A model generated the notes under the pieces. That model searched no databases. It saw nothing but the letters and a program-made list of their open reading frames with translations, and was not told where the DNA came from. A program made the position numbers and the translations under genes. Below are positions 1 to 10,551 of a DNA stretch of 64,000 nt, piece after piece. Every line of letters begins with the position of its first letter. The first letter of the stretch is position 1. The stretch covers positions 248,001 to 312,000 of the forward strand of contig NC_016622.1 in the NCBI RefSeq assembly GCF_000283655.1. The letters run 5' to 3'. The DNA comes from Azospirillum lipoferum 4B. GTDB taxonomy: Bacteria; Pseudomonadota; Alphaproteobacteria; Azospirillales; Azospirillaceae.

Positions 1-2
1 CC

Positions 3-878
3 GGGATCGGCTTCGGCGACCTCGATGCGGTGGCGGCCACCGGCGGGCCGGGGCTGATCGGCGGCGTCATCGTCGGCGTGATGACGGCCAAGGCCATCGC
101 CGCGGCGCGCAACCTGCCCTTCGTCGCCGTCAACCATCTGGAAGGCCACGCGCTGACCGCGCGGCTGACCGACGACGTCGCCTTTCCCTATCTGCTGCTG
201 CTGGTGTCCGGTGGCCATTGCCAGCTTCTGGCGGTGGAGGGGGTGGGGCGCTACCGCCGGCTCGGCACCACCATCGACGATGCGGTGGGCGAGGCGTTCG
301 ACAAGACCGCCAAGCTGCTGGGGCTGGGCTATCCCGGCGGGCCGCTGGTGGAGAAGGCGGCGGCGCGCGCCACCAACCCGGCGCGCTTCGAACTGCCGCG
401 GCCGATGTTGGGGCGTCCGGGCTGCGACTTTTCCTTCTCCGGGCTGAAGACCGCGGTGCGGCGGCATGTGGAGGAGTTGGGCGGTGTGCTGTCGGAGGCC
501 GACCGCGACGACCTCGCCGCCGCCTTCCAGGCGACGGTGGCGGAGGTGCTGGCCGACCGCTGCGCCCGCGCCATCCGCCGCTTCAAGGAGGACCATCCGC
601 AGGGCGGTGCCCTGGTGGTGGCCGGCGGCGTCGCCGCCAACAAGGCGATCCGCAGCCGGCTGGCGACCCTGGCGGAGAAGCAGCGCATGCCGTTCGTCGC
701 CCCGCCGCTGCGCCTGTGCACCGACAACGCGGCGATGATCGCCTGGGCCGGGATCGAGCGTTTCCGCCTGGGCGAGAGCGACCCGCTGAACTTCGCCCCC
801 CGCCCGCGCTGGCCGCTGGACCCCACCGCGGCGCCGGTGATCGGGCGCGCGGGAGTGGGTGCGGGGGTGAAGGCGTGA
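3..878 (+). CDS. tsaD: tRNA threonylcarbamoyladenosine transferase TsaD, 5' end missing
   Basis: TsaD, with TsaB and TsaE, transfers the threonylcarbamoyl group to A37 of tRNAs that read ANN codons; it acts in the cytoplasm. The frame is open from the first bases of the window ([18 protein letters not shown]...), so the N-terminus lies outside; about 291 codons remain of a protein usually near 340-360 residues. The ASKHA-fold metal motif NHLEGHA is visible, as are the glycine-rich stretch [11 protein letters not shown], the [19 protein letters not shown] segment and the C-terminal [15 protein letters not shown] near base 30 could be mistaken for a start, but conserved TsaD sequence continues upstream of it. 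gpsA follows 56 bp later on the same strand, a common alphaproteobacterial order, so the two are probably co-transcribed. Confidence 0.95.
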   Translation, partial: GIGFGDLDAVAATGGPGLIGGVIVGVMTAKAIAAARNLPFVAVNHLEGHALTARLTDDVAFPYLLLLVSGGHCQLLAVEGVGRYRRLGTTIDDAVGEAFDKTAKLLGLGYPGGPLVEKAAARATNPARFELPRPMLGRPGCDFSFSGLKTAVRRHVEELGGVLSEADRDDLAAAFQATVAEVLADRCARAIRRFKEDHPQGGALVVAGGVAANKAIRSRLATLAEKQRMPFVAPPLRLCTDNAAMIAWAGIERFRLGESDPLNFAPRPRWPLDPTAAPVIGRAGVGAGVKA

Positions 879-884
879 CAATCT

Positions 885-907
885 CCCTCTCCCGCCCCGG
901 GAGAGGG
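885..907. repeat. Perfect hairpin between tsaD and gpsA, solo copy of a dispersed GC-rich motif
   Basis: A 10-bp perfect inverted repeat (CCCTCTCCCG / CGGGAGAGGG) around a CCC loop. The same arm sequence opens and closes the longer elements at 5193-5343 and 56489-56649, so this looks like a solo arm of that family. Only a short CTTTG follows, so a terminator role is possible but not supported by a T-tract. Confidence 0.6.
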
Positions 908-934
908 CTTTGACCGGAATGGATACGTGGTGAG

Positions 935-1954
935 ATGAAGACGATGCCCCCCTCTCCCCTCAACCGCATCGGCGTTGTCGGCGGCGGCGCCTGGGGAACG
1001 GCGCTGGCGCTGGCGGCTCTGCGGGCCGGGCGGGAGACGCTGCTGTGGGCGCGCGAGCCGGCGGTGGTGGAGGCGATGAGCCTCCGCCGCGAGAACCGCG
1101 ATTACCTGCCCGGCGTGCCGCTGCCCGACGCGCTGCGGGTCACCGGCGACCTCGCCGATCTCGGCGGTTGCGACGCGGTGCTGCTGGTGTCGCCGGCCCA
1201 GCATGCGCGCAGCGTCACCGCGCGGATGGCGCCGCTGCTGAAGCCGGGCGCGCCGGTGGTCGTCTGCGCCAAGGGGATCGAGTTGGACAGCCACGCGCTG
1301 ATGAGCGAGGCGGTTGGCGCCGTGCTGCCGGGCGGCAATCCGGTGGCGATCCTGTCCGGCCCGACCTTCGCGGCGGAGGTGGCGCGCGGGCTGCCGACGG
1401 CGGTGACGCTGGCCTGCGCCGACGAGGCGCTGGGCACGGCGCTGGTCGCCGCGCTGGGCAGCCGCACCTTCCGGCCTTACCGCTCGGACGACGTCGTCGG
1501 CTCGCAGATCGGTGGGGCGGTGAAGAATGTGCTGGCCATCGCCTGCGGCGTGGTCGAGGGGCGGCGGCTGGGCGACAATGCCCGCGCCGCGCTGATCACC
1601 CGCGGGTTGGCCGAGATCACCCGGCTGGCGCTGGCGCTCGGCGGCCGGGCGGAGACGCTGATGGGCCTGTCCGGCCTGGGCGACCTGACGCTGACCTGCT
1701 CCAGCCTGCAGTCGCGCAACATGTCGCTGGGGGCGGCGCTGGGCGAGGGCAAGGCGCTGGCCGAGATCCTGGCGGTGCGCCGGTCGGTGGCGGAAGGCGT
1801 CTATACCGCCGCCGCGGTGGTCGGGCTGGCGGCGAAGCTGGGCGTCGACATGCCGATCTGCAGCGCGGTCGACGCCATCCTGAACCGCGGCGCCGGGCTG
1901 GACGAGACCATCGACGGGCTGCTGTCGCGCCCCTTCCGCGGAGAGGGTGTCTAG
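935..1954 (+). CDS. gpsA: Glycerol-3-phosphate dehydrogenase [NAD(P)+]
   Basis: Reduces dihydroxyacetone phosphate to sn-glycerol 3-phosphate for phospholipid synthesis. The 339-residue length is normal. The N-terminal Rossmann fold shows [12 protein letters not shown] at about residues 14-25. The substrate domain contains [22 protein letters not shown], the catalytic-lysine segment [13 protein letters not shown] near residue 195, and [15 protein letters not shown] 935 is preceded by GGTGAG; a second ATG three codons on is an alternative. The gene ends tail to tail with the LytTR gene: both stops lie in a shared CTAG, so the two CDS overlap by 4 bp. Confidence 0.97.
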   Translation: MKTMPPSPLNRIGVVGGGAWGTALALAALRAGRETLLWAREPAVVEAMSLRRENRDYLPGVPLPDALRVTGDLADLGGCDAVLLVSPAQHARSVTARMAPLLKPGAPVVVCAKGIELDSHALMSEAVGAVLPGGNPVAILSGPTFAAEVARGLPTAVTLACADEALGTALVAALGSRTFRPYRSDDVVGSQIGGAVKNVLAIACGVVEGRRLGDNARAALITRGLAEITRLALALGGRAETLMGLSGLGDLTLTCSSLQSRNMSLGAALGEGKALAEILAVRRSVAEGVYTAAAVVGLAAKLGVDMPICSAVDAILNRGAGLDETIDGLLSRPFRGEGV

Positions 1955-2754
1955 GAGACGGCTTTCTCCACCCAGCCGGCGGCGCGCACCGAGGGCGCGT
2001 GGGTGCGGCTGACCGGCACCAGCAGGCCGTTGGTCAGCCGCAGCGACAGCTTGCCGTCCGGCTTGCGCTCCACCGCCGTCACCGCCGAGGCGGCGACCCA
2101 GTAGGAGCGGTGGACCTGCCGGCCGTCGATGCCCGCCAGCTCCGCCACGGCGTCGCGCATCCGCATCAGGATCAGGTCGCTGCCGAGCGCGGTATGGACG
2201 CGGACGTAATGGTCCTCCATCTCCAGCGCCAGCAGGTCACGGCCCAGCCTGGGCGGGATGCGGTCGAGGAACGGGGCGGGACGAGGCGTGGCCGGTTCGC
2301 CGTCGATGGGAGACGCGGGCGGGGCGGGCGGCCGGTGGCCGACGATGCCATGCTCCCGCAGTTCCAGCCACACCGGCAGGGCCGACACCAGGGTGGTGAC
2401 GACCAGCACATAGCCGAACAGCTCGGCCAGACCGGCGGGGGTGAAATAATCCTGGCCGCGCAGCATGTTTTCCAGCAGGGCGACCGCCAGGGTCTGCAGG
2501 ACGCCGACGGTCAGGAAGGCCGCGGCCAGCATCAGCGGCCATGTGCGTTCCAGGTTCGGCAGGACGCGGCGGGCGACCAGCACCACCAGTTCGAACATCG
2601 TCCAGCCGGTGGCGATCAGCCCGCCCCAATAGGCGAGCCGCGGCAAAAACCCCATCTCGCGAAATGTGCCGAACGGTCCCAGCAGAGCCAATGCTAGAAT
2701 GGAGCCCGCCAGCAGCAGCAGGCGCCGGCCATGGCGGGTTGACCGCAACGGCAA
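1951..2754 (-). CDS. Membrane-anchored LytTR-type DNA-binding regulator
   Basis: The N-terminal half has four hydrophobic segments (for example [20 protein letters not shown] and the later [20 protein letters not shown]). After a proline-rich linker comes a C-terminal LytTR DNA-binding domain: [20 protein letters not shown], then [21 protein letters not shown] and [20 protein letters not shown]. Membrane-LytTR proteins of this layout are regulators without a receiver domain; the signal is unknown. The start is uncertain. The frame stays open to an ATG at 2889, but that stretch overlaps the start of the divergent gene and has no protein-like character, so a TTG just before the first membrane segment is used here. 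No strong ribosome site was seen for it. Confidence 0.78.
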   Translation of the reverse strand: MPLRSTRHGRRLLLLAGSILALALLGPFGTFREMGFLPRLAYWGGLIATGWTMFELVVLVARRVLPNLERTWPLMLAAAFLTVGVLQTLAVALLENMLRGQDYFTPAGLAELFGYVLVVTTLVSALPVWLELREHGIVGHRPPAPPASPIDGEPATPRPAPFLDRIPPRLGRDLLALEMEDHYVRVHTALGSDLILMRMRDAVAELAGIDGRQVHRSYWVAASAVTAVERKPDGKLSLRLTNGLLVPVSRTHAPSVRAAGWVEKAVS

Positions 2755-2768
2755 GGGGGGAGTGGTGG

Positions 2769-3236
2769 ATGACGCTTCTATGTCGGGTCGCGCGTTGGTC
2801 TGCAAGGATGATCGCCCCAGGAACGGTGACAGTGACGCTGCTGGCGCTGGCCGCCGCGGGAACGGCCGCCGCGGGGGAGCTTCGCGCAACCGTCCGCAAC
2901 GTCAAGCCCAATCAGGGCAAGGTGATGATCGCGCTGTTCGACAGTGCCGAGGCGCAGGCGGCCAAGGCGCCGCGCGCCGGCTATTTCGCCGCGGCGGTGG
3001 GGACGGATCTGGTCGCGGTCTTCCCCGATCTGCCGGCCGGGCGCTATGGGCTGATCGCCTTCCAGGATCTGGACAACAACGGGGAACTCGCCACCGGAAT
3101 GTTCGGCATCCCGGCCGAACCGCACGGTTTCAGCCGCTCCGCCCGCGGCAGCTTCGGCCCGCCGGGATTCGACGATTATGCGGTGCCGGTCGGCGCCTCG
3201 GGCGTGGCGACGACGGAGATCAGGCTGGTGGAGTGA
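2769..3236 (+). CDS. Secreted DUF2141 family protein
   Basis: A 155-residue protein with a signal peptide (basic n-region, hydrophobic TVTVTLLALAAAGTAAAG, cleavage likely after it). The mature domain is a DUF2141 beta-sandwich: NQGKVMIALFDS, FPDLPAGRYGLIAFQDLDNNGEL and the FGPPGFDDYAV end. The family is usually periplasmic or surface-located and has no assigned reaction. ATG 2769 is chosen because AAGGGGGG lies about 8 bp upstream and the resulting n-region carries arginines; ATG 2808 is the alternative. It is divergent from the LytTR gene, which could regulate it, but nothing in the sequence proves this. Confidence 0.85.
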   Translation: MTLLCRVARWSARMIAPGTVTVTLLALAAAGTAAAGELRATVRNVKPNQGKVMIALFDSAEAQAAKAPRAGYFAAAVGTDLVAVFPDLPAGRYGLIAFQDLDNNGELATGMFGIPAEPHGFSRSARGSFGPPGFDDYAVPVGASGVATTEIRLVE

Positions 3237-3243
3237 GGGAGCC

Positions 3244-3939
3244 TCACCCCCGCGGACAGCCCTCCTCGCGCCAGAGGGCGAGATAGTCCTCCAGGCCGCG
3301 GCCGGGGATTTCGTCGAATCGGCGCTCCAGCGCCATCAGGGTCTCCATGCGGTCGATGCGGAAGCTGCGGAACTCCTCGCGCAGCTCGCACCAGGCGCCC
3401 AGCGTCCAGACGCGGCCCCAGAAGAACAGCCCCAACGGCTGGACCGCGCGGGCGGAATGGGTGCCGTCCTCGCGCCGATAGTCGAACAGCACCACGCGCC
3501 GGGCGTTGATGGCGCAGCGCAGCACGTCCATCCGCTCGCGCAAGGGCGCGGGGAAGGAGAAGTCGGGAACGAAGACGCGGCTGTCGGCCAACTCGCGCCG
3601 CCGCCCCTCCGGCACCACTGCCTCCACCTTCTCCAGCGCGCGGGCGGCGGCATCGGCGAGCGCGCCGCCGACCCAGGCGCGGGCAAGGCGGGCGCCGACC
3701 ACCAGCGCCTCCACCTCGTCCCGGGTGAACATCAGCGGCGGCAGGTCATAGCCGTCGCGCAGCAGATAGCCGACGCCGGCCTCGCCCTCCACCGGCACGC
3801 CGGAGGAGGCGAGGTCGCGCATGTCGCGGTAGACGGTGCGCTCCGACACCTCCAGGCAGCGCGCCAACTCGGCAGCCGTCACCAGCCGCCCCTTGCGGAG
3901 ATGCTGGACGATCTGGAACAGGCGGTCGGCGCGGCGCAT
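3244..3939 (-). CDS. YafY-type HTH/WYL transcriptional regulator
   Basis: 231 residues. The N-terminal helix-turn-helix includes VTAAELARCLEVSERTVYRDM at about residues 20-40. The C-terminal WYL domain includes VVLFDYRREDGTHSARAVQP, LGLFFWGRVWTLGAWC and FRSFRIDRM. WYL regulators sense ligands, often nucleic-acid or small-molecule cues, and commonly control a neighbouring gene. The VOC gene lies 23 bp upstream on the same strand and would be transcribed first, so the pair is probably one unit. This pairing is frequent in Proteobacteria; the ligand is unknown. Confidence 0.93.
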   Translation of the reverse strand: MRRADRLFQIVQHLRKGRLVTAAELARCLEVSERTVYRDMRDLASSGVPVEGEAGVGYLLRDGYDLPPLMFTRDEVEALVVGARLARAWVGGALADAAARALEKVEAVVPEGRRRELADSRVFVPDFSFPAPLRERMDVLRCAINARRVVLFDYRREDGTHSARAVQPLGLFFWGRVWTLGAWCELREEFRSFRIDRMETLMALERRFDEIPGRGLEDYLALWREEGCPRG

Positions 3940-3962
3940 GGAGGCGGCTCAGCTTGGCTGGG

Positions 3963-4340
3963 TCAGTGCATCGAATAGAGGCCGACCCGGTTGCCCTCGC
4001 TGTCGATGAACTGGGCGAAATAGCCGATCTCCGGCGTGATCAGCGTCTTCGGCACGACGATGGTGGCGCCGGCCTGCTCGGCACGGGCCAGCGGGGCGGA
4101 CAGGTCGTCGCCGCCGTTCAGGTAGACGATGCTGCCGTCAGCGCTGGGCTTGTAGGACTCGTGCTGGATCAGGCAGCCCTTCACCGCTTCGCCGTCGGCC
4201 GGGAAGACGGCCATCTTCATGCCGCTGGGGCAGGGCTCCTGATTGAGGGTGACGGCGAAGACGGCCTCGTAGAAGCGGACGGCGCGGGGGAGGTCGGCGG
4301 CGGGGATTTCGAACCAGGTGACGACATGCGGGTTGTTCAT
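3963..4340 (-). CDS. VOC family (glyoxalase/bleomycin-resistance fold) protein
   Basis: 125 residues with one vicinal-oxygen-chelate module: VTWFEIPAADLPRAVRFYEAVF at the N-terminus and the closing GYFAQFIDSEGNRVGLYS. The pattern resembles the YaeR/PA-type VOC proteins with IVVPKTLITPEIGYFAQF. Reaction unknown; members include lyases, dioxygenases and resistance proteins. The start is set at 4340, where AGGAGC lies about 10 bp upstream. The adjacent WYL gene is the likely regulator. Confidence 0.93.
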   Translation of the reverse strand: MNNPHVVTWFEIPAADLPRAVRFYEAVFAVTLNQEPCPSGMKMAVFPADGEAVKGCLIQHESYKPSADGSIVYLNGGDDLSAPLARAEQAGATIVVPKTLITPEIGYFAQFIDSEGNRVGLYSMH

Positions 4341-4450
4341 GGAACCTGCTCCTGACATGTGGGGAGTGGGATGTTCGTGGTTCGTGCCGGCACGCCCCCT
4401 TGATAGCACACCCCCTCCTGACAGCGTGATGTCAGGAGCAATCGGCGACC

Positions 4451-7726
<3,276 letters not shown>

Positions 7727-7832
7727 GGCAAGGCTCCCCGGCGCTGGCGGATGGGTACGCGCGGGGATGATAGTCGGAAAATGGGATTGATGTCATTATT
7801 GTGGCGGGGGGGAGGATAGGTGTCGGCTGCGG

Positions 7833-7960
7833 GTGCCCCCTCCCTAACCCTCCCCCGCTCACGCGGGAGAGGGGACTGCCGCCGCTTCAGCAGTTAGGTC
7901 ACGTCGGCAAGCGTTCTGCCCCCTCTCCCGCGAAGCGGGGGAGGGATGGGGAGGGGGCAC
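7833..7960. repeat. Intergenic palindromic repeat upstream of dnaE2
   Basis: Outer arms GTGCCCCCTCCCTAACCCTC and GAGGGATGGGGAGGGGGCAC are complementary with few mismatches. Inner copies of CGGGAGAGGGG and CCCCTCTCCCGC also pair. It is the same architecture as 15356-15482 and 19255-19430. It fills the gap between the unknown gene ending at 7974 and the dnaE2 leader. Confidence 0.8.
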
Positions 7961-7973
7961 AAGCGCCGACGCC

Positions 7974-8495
7974 TCACCCCAGATAGGACTCCACGCCCAT
8001 GACCGTGAAGCCCTTGTTCTCGGGGAGGCGGGAGTGGACCTTCTCGCGGGCCTTCTTCTCGTCCAGCGCCCAGACCAGGAAGCGGCGGCCGCGCTTCCAG
8101 CTGTCCAGCGCGGTGGGGGTGAGGTTGGCGTTGACGCGGGCGCCATATTCGATGTTGACCACCCGCAGAAGCCAGCCCTGGTCCTTCTGGGTGCGGCGGT
8201 CGTCCAGCACATAGATGCGGCGGTCGGTGGCACCGGCGGACTTCAGGCGCTGTTCCAGATCCTCGCAGGCCATCTCGGCCATCGCCTTGCGGCGGCGGGC
8301 GTCGCGCAGGTCGCGGGCCTGCCGCAGCGTGGCGCGGGCGGCCTTCTTGATCCGCTCCACCTGCGCCTGCTTGCGCGAAACGGCGTTGGCGATCCGCTCC
8401 TCCGAGGTCTTCAGCCGGCGCATGGCCAGCAGAAGCGATACCGACAGGGAAGCGAGGCCGACCAGACCGGCGAAGATGTAGGGCATGCTGTCCAT
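7974..8495 (-). CDS. Membrane coiled-coil protein, second of a tandem paralogous pair
   Basis: 173 residues, function not recognised. One N-terminal membrane helix (IFAGLVGLASLSVSLLLA, residues 7-24), then a basic helical or coiled-coil stretch to about residue 85, then a small C-terminal domain. That domain matches the C-terminus of the upstream gene (8521-9087) without gaps over its last part: VWA-x5-AR-x5-R-x-P-x3-G-x2-V-x6-L in both, preceded about 29 residues earlier by VVN. The gap between the two genes is 25 bp, so they are likely co-transcribed and may form a membrane complex. The partner was noticed by eye; no named family is claimed. Confidence 0.85.
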   Translation of the reverse strand: MDSMPYIFAGLVGLASLSVSLLLAMRRLKTSEERIANAVSRKQAQVERIKKAARATLRQARDLRDARRRKAMAEMACEDLEQRLKSAGATDRRIYVLDDRRTQKDQGWLLRVVNIEYGARVNANLTPTALDSWKRGRRFLVWALDEKKAREKVHSRLPENKGFTVMGVESYLG

Positions 8496-8520
8496 GGCGG
8501 GTCCTTCTCCGGCCGGGGGC

Positions 8521-9087
8521 TCAGCCGGCCTTGGCGACGGGGGTGTCGGCGGACAGGAACTCCTGCATCCGCGTCACCGCATACCCGAAGGCGGGCGGGT
8601 AGCGCCGTTCGATCTCCGTCCGCGCTTCCGCCATCGACCGCGCCCACACCTCGATCGTCTGCGGCTGGGCCCAGGAGGGGTCGATCAGCGCATGCTGGCT
8701 CTGCTGGGCGGCGCCGGTGCCGACATATTTGTTCACGACCATCGCGACATAGCAGGGGCTGCCCTGGACCTCCTCGCCGATCAGGCGGACCAGCCGTTCG
8801 CCCGATTGCCGCGACTCCTCGATCTGGCGTTCCAGCACCTTGCGGCGGCGCAGAATGTCCTCGACCGCGCCGTCCAGCTCCTTCAGCTCCTGGATGCGGT
8901 CGGCACGGCGGGCTTCGAGCTTCGTCTCCAGCTTGGCGCGGCGGGCGATGACGTTGCGCACCCCCTCCGTTCCGTGGCGGCGTTCGATCGCGCGTTCGCC
9001 GAGCACGATGACGAGCTTGCCGATGCCGAACCCCAGGCCCGCCAGTCCGAAGGCGGAGATGAGCGCGTTGCCGTAGTCCTGCCACAT
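8521..9087 (-). CDS. Membrane coiled-coil protein, first of a tandem paralogous pair
   Basis: 188 residues, function not recognised. N-terminal hydrophobic helix (ALISAFGLAGLGFGIGKLVIV, about residues 8-28), then a charged coiled coil from about 35 to 105 (ETKLEARRADRIQELKELD, RRKVLERQIEESRQ), then a globular tail with MVVNKYVGTG and VWARSMAEARTEIERRYPP. The tail is homologous to that of the gene at 7974-8495. The start at 9087 is preceded by AGGGGT; the frame stays open further upstream, but that stretch runs into the intergenic region. Confidence 0.83.
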   Translation of the reverse strand: MWQDYGNALISAFGLAGLGFGIGKLVIVLGERAIERRHGTEGVRNVIARRAKLETKLEARRADRIQELKELDGAVEDILRRRKVLERQIEESRQSGERLVRLIGEEVQGSPCYVAMVVNKYVGTGAAQQSQHALIDPSWAQPQTIEVWARSMAEARTEIERRYPPAFGYAVTRMQEFLSADTPVAKAG

Positions 9088-9223
9088 GTGCTGAACCCCT
9101 GATCGGGAGCACCATCCGGATGGATGTCTCCAACGATAGGAGTAACGCCTAGTTTCCTGCCGTTCAATCATTGCGCTGTAACGATATTTCACATGAAACA
9201 CGCCGTCGCCGGGATCGTAGCGG

Positions 9224-10285
9224 CTACCCCGTCGCGCGCTCCACCCGGTTGCGGCCGGCCTGCTTGGCGGTGTGGAGCGCTCCCTCGGCGCGGTGCAGGG
9301 TCTGTTCGACGCCGGGCTCGCCGGGCAGCCAGTGGGCGATCCCGATGCTGGCGGTGACGGATATGGCGCGGCCGTCCACGACGATCGGGCTGCCGGCCAG
9401 GGCGGCGCGCACCCGCTCCGCCACCACGGCGGCACCGGCGGCGTCGGTCTCCGGCAGCAGGACGACGAACTCCGCCCCGCCGGACCGGGCGACATGGTCG
9501 GAGATGCGCAGCGCCGCCCGCATCCGCTTCACCACCGCGCGCAGCACCGCGTCGCCGGCGGAGTCGCCATGGGCGTCGTTGACCGCCTTGAACCGGTCGA
9601 GGTCGAGCAGGAAGACCGTCAGCGGCCGGCCATAGCGCCGCGCCCGCGCCAGTTCCGCCGCCGCCAGTTCCAGGAAGCGGCGGCGGTTCCACACGCCGGT
9701 CAGCGGGTCCAGCACCGCCAGCCGGTTCAGGCGGACGGTCGCCTCCTCCAGCGCGCGGCTGCGTTCGGCAAGCTGCAGTTCCAGCGTCTCGATGGCGGCA
9801 TAGGCGCGCAGCGCCGTCACCACGCTGGTGAACAGCCGGCGGGCGGTCAGCTCCGTCTTCGCGGTATAGCCGTCGATCTCATAGGCGAGGACGAGTTCCT
9901 CCTCCGGGACCTGGGCGGGCTGGCCGGTGCGCAGGACGATGCGGACGGCCCGGTTGCCCAAATCCTCCCGGATGGTGCGGACCAGCTGTAGCCCCGCATC
10001 CTCCGTCTCCATCACCACGTCGAGCAGGATGACCGCGATGCCGGGCGTGTCGCGCAGGATCCGCTCCGCCTCCGCGGCGCTGGTGCAGTCCAGCAGGCGA
10101 ACGGGACGGTCGCGGAAGCGCAGGCGGGCCAGCGCCAGCCGGGTGACGGCATGCACCTCCGGCTCGTCATCGGCGACCAGCACCAGCCAGGGCGGGGACT
10201 GAGGGTCCGGGGCATCGGAGTCGGGTCGTCCCGGAAGCGGTGCTGCGGGGGAGTCGTCCGAGGCGAACAGGAAATCGTTGGACAT
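9224..10285 (-). CDS. Response regulator with a degenerate GGDEF domain
   Basis: 353 residues. The receiver domain spans about 35-165: LVADDEPEVHAV with the acidic pocket, phosphoacceptor in VILLDVVMETEDAG, and conserved Lys in YTAKTELTARRLF. This receiver subtype often precedes DUF3369; here a GGDEF domain follows a short coiled coil (ETLELQLAERSRALEEATVRL). The domain has LDPLTGVWNRRRF and LLDLDRFKAVND, but the signature reads SGGAEF instead of GG(D/E)EF. The third position is a metal ligand in characterised diguanylate cyclases, so activity is doubtful; a c-di-GMP or GTP effector role is an alternative. The start is placed before MSNDFLFASDD because the upstream extension has no protein character. 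kup is divergent, 266 bp away. Confidence 0.92.
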   Translation of the reverse strand: MSNDFLFASDDSPAAPLPGRPDSDAPDPQSPPWLVLVADDEPEVHAVTRLALARLRFRDRPVRLLDCTSAAEAERILRDTPGIAVILLDVVMETEDAGLQLVRTIREDLGNRAVRIVLRTGQPAQVPEEELVLAYEIDGYTAKTELTARRLFTSVVTALRAYAAIETLELQLAERSRALEEATVRLNRLAVLDPLTGVWNRRRFLELAAAELARARRYGRPLTVFLLDLDRFKAVNDAHGDSAGDAVLRAVVKRMRAALRISDHVARSGGAEFVVLLPETDAAGAAVVAERVRAALAGSPIVVDGRAISVTASIGIAHWLPGEPGVEQTLHRAEGALHTAKQAGRNRVERATG

Positions 10286-10551
10286 GGCTGCCGGCTCGGA
10301 GCTCCGCGCGGTACACGTATGAATTGAAGCACGTCGGCGCGGGGGATGCAACGGCGCCGAGTGCCGCGTTCCGCCGCATGGGAGCGGGCTGCCGAAAGGG
10401 CGAAAATGGCGGAGGATCGGACTGGCCGGTGGCGTGTTTCGCCATTCGGTGCTTGCGCGGCCACCGCAAGCCACCTTAGGCATGGCAGTGCGTATGCCAA
10501 CGATCGTCGGACGGGCGGACGCGGTGAAACGGGACAGGAGCGGACCGGGTT

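Noticed and set aside
7727-7800. SOS box for dnaE2
   Set aside because: No GTTC-N7-GTTC or GAAC-N7-GAAC was found in the leader, so SOS control is not claimed from sequence.
7833-7960. CRISPR-like repetition in the GC-rich intergenic sequences
   Set aside because: These are single palindromes with paired arms, not regularly spaced direct repeats, and no cas genes are present.
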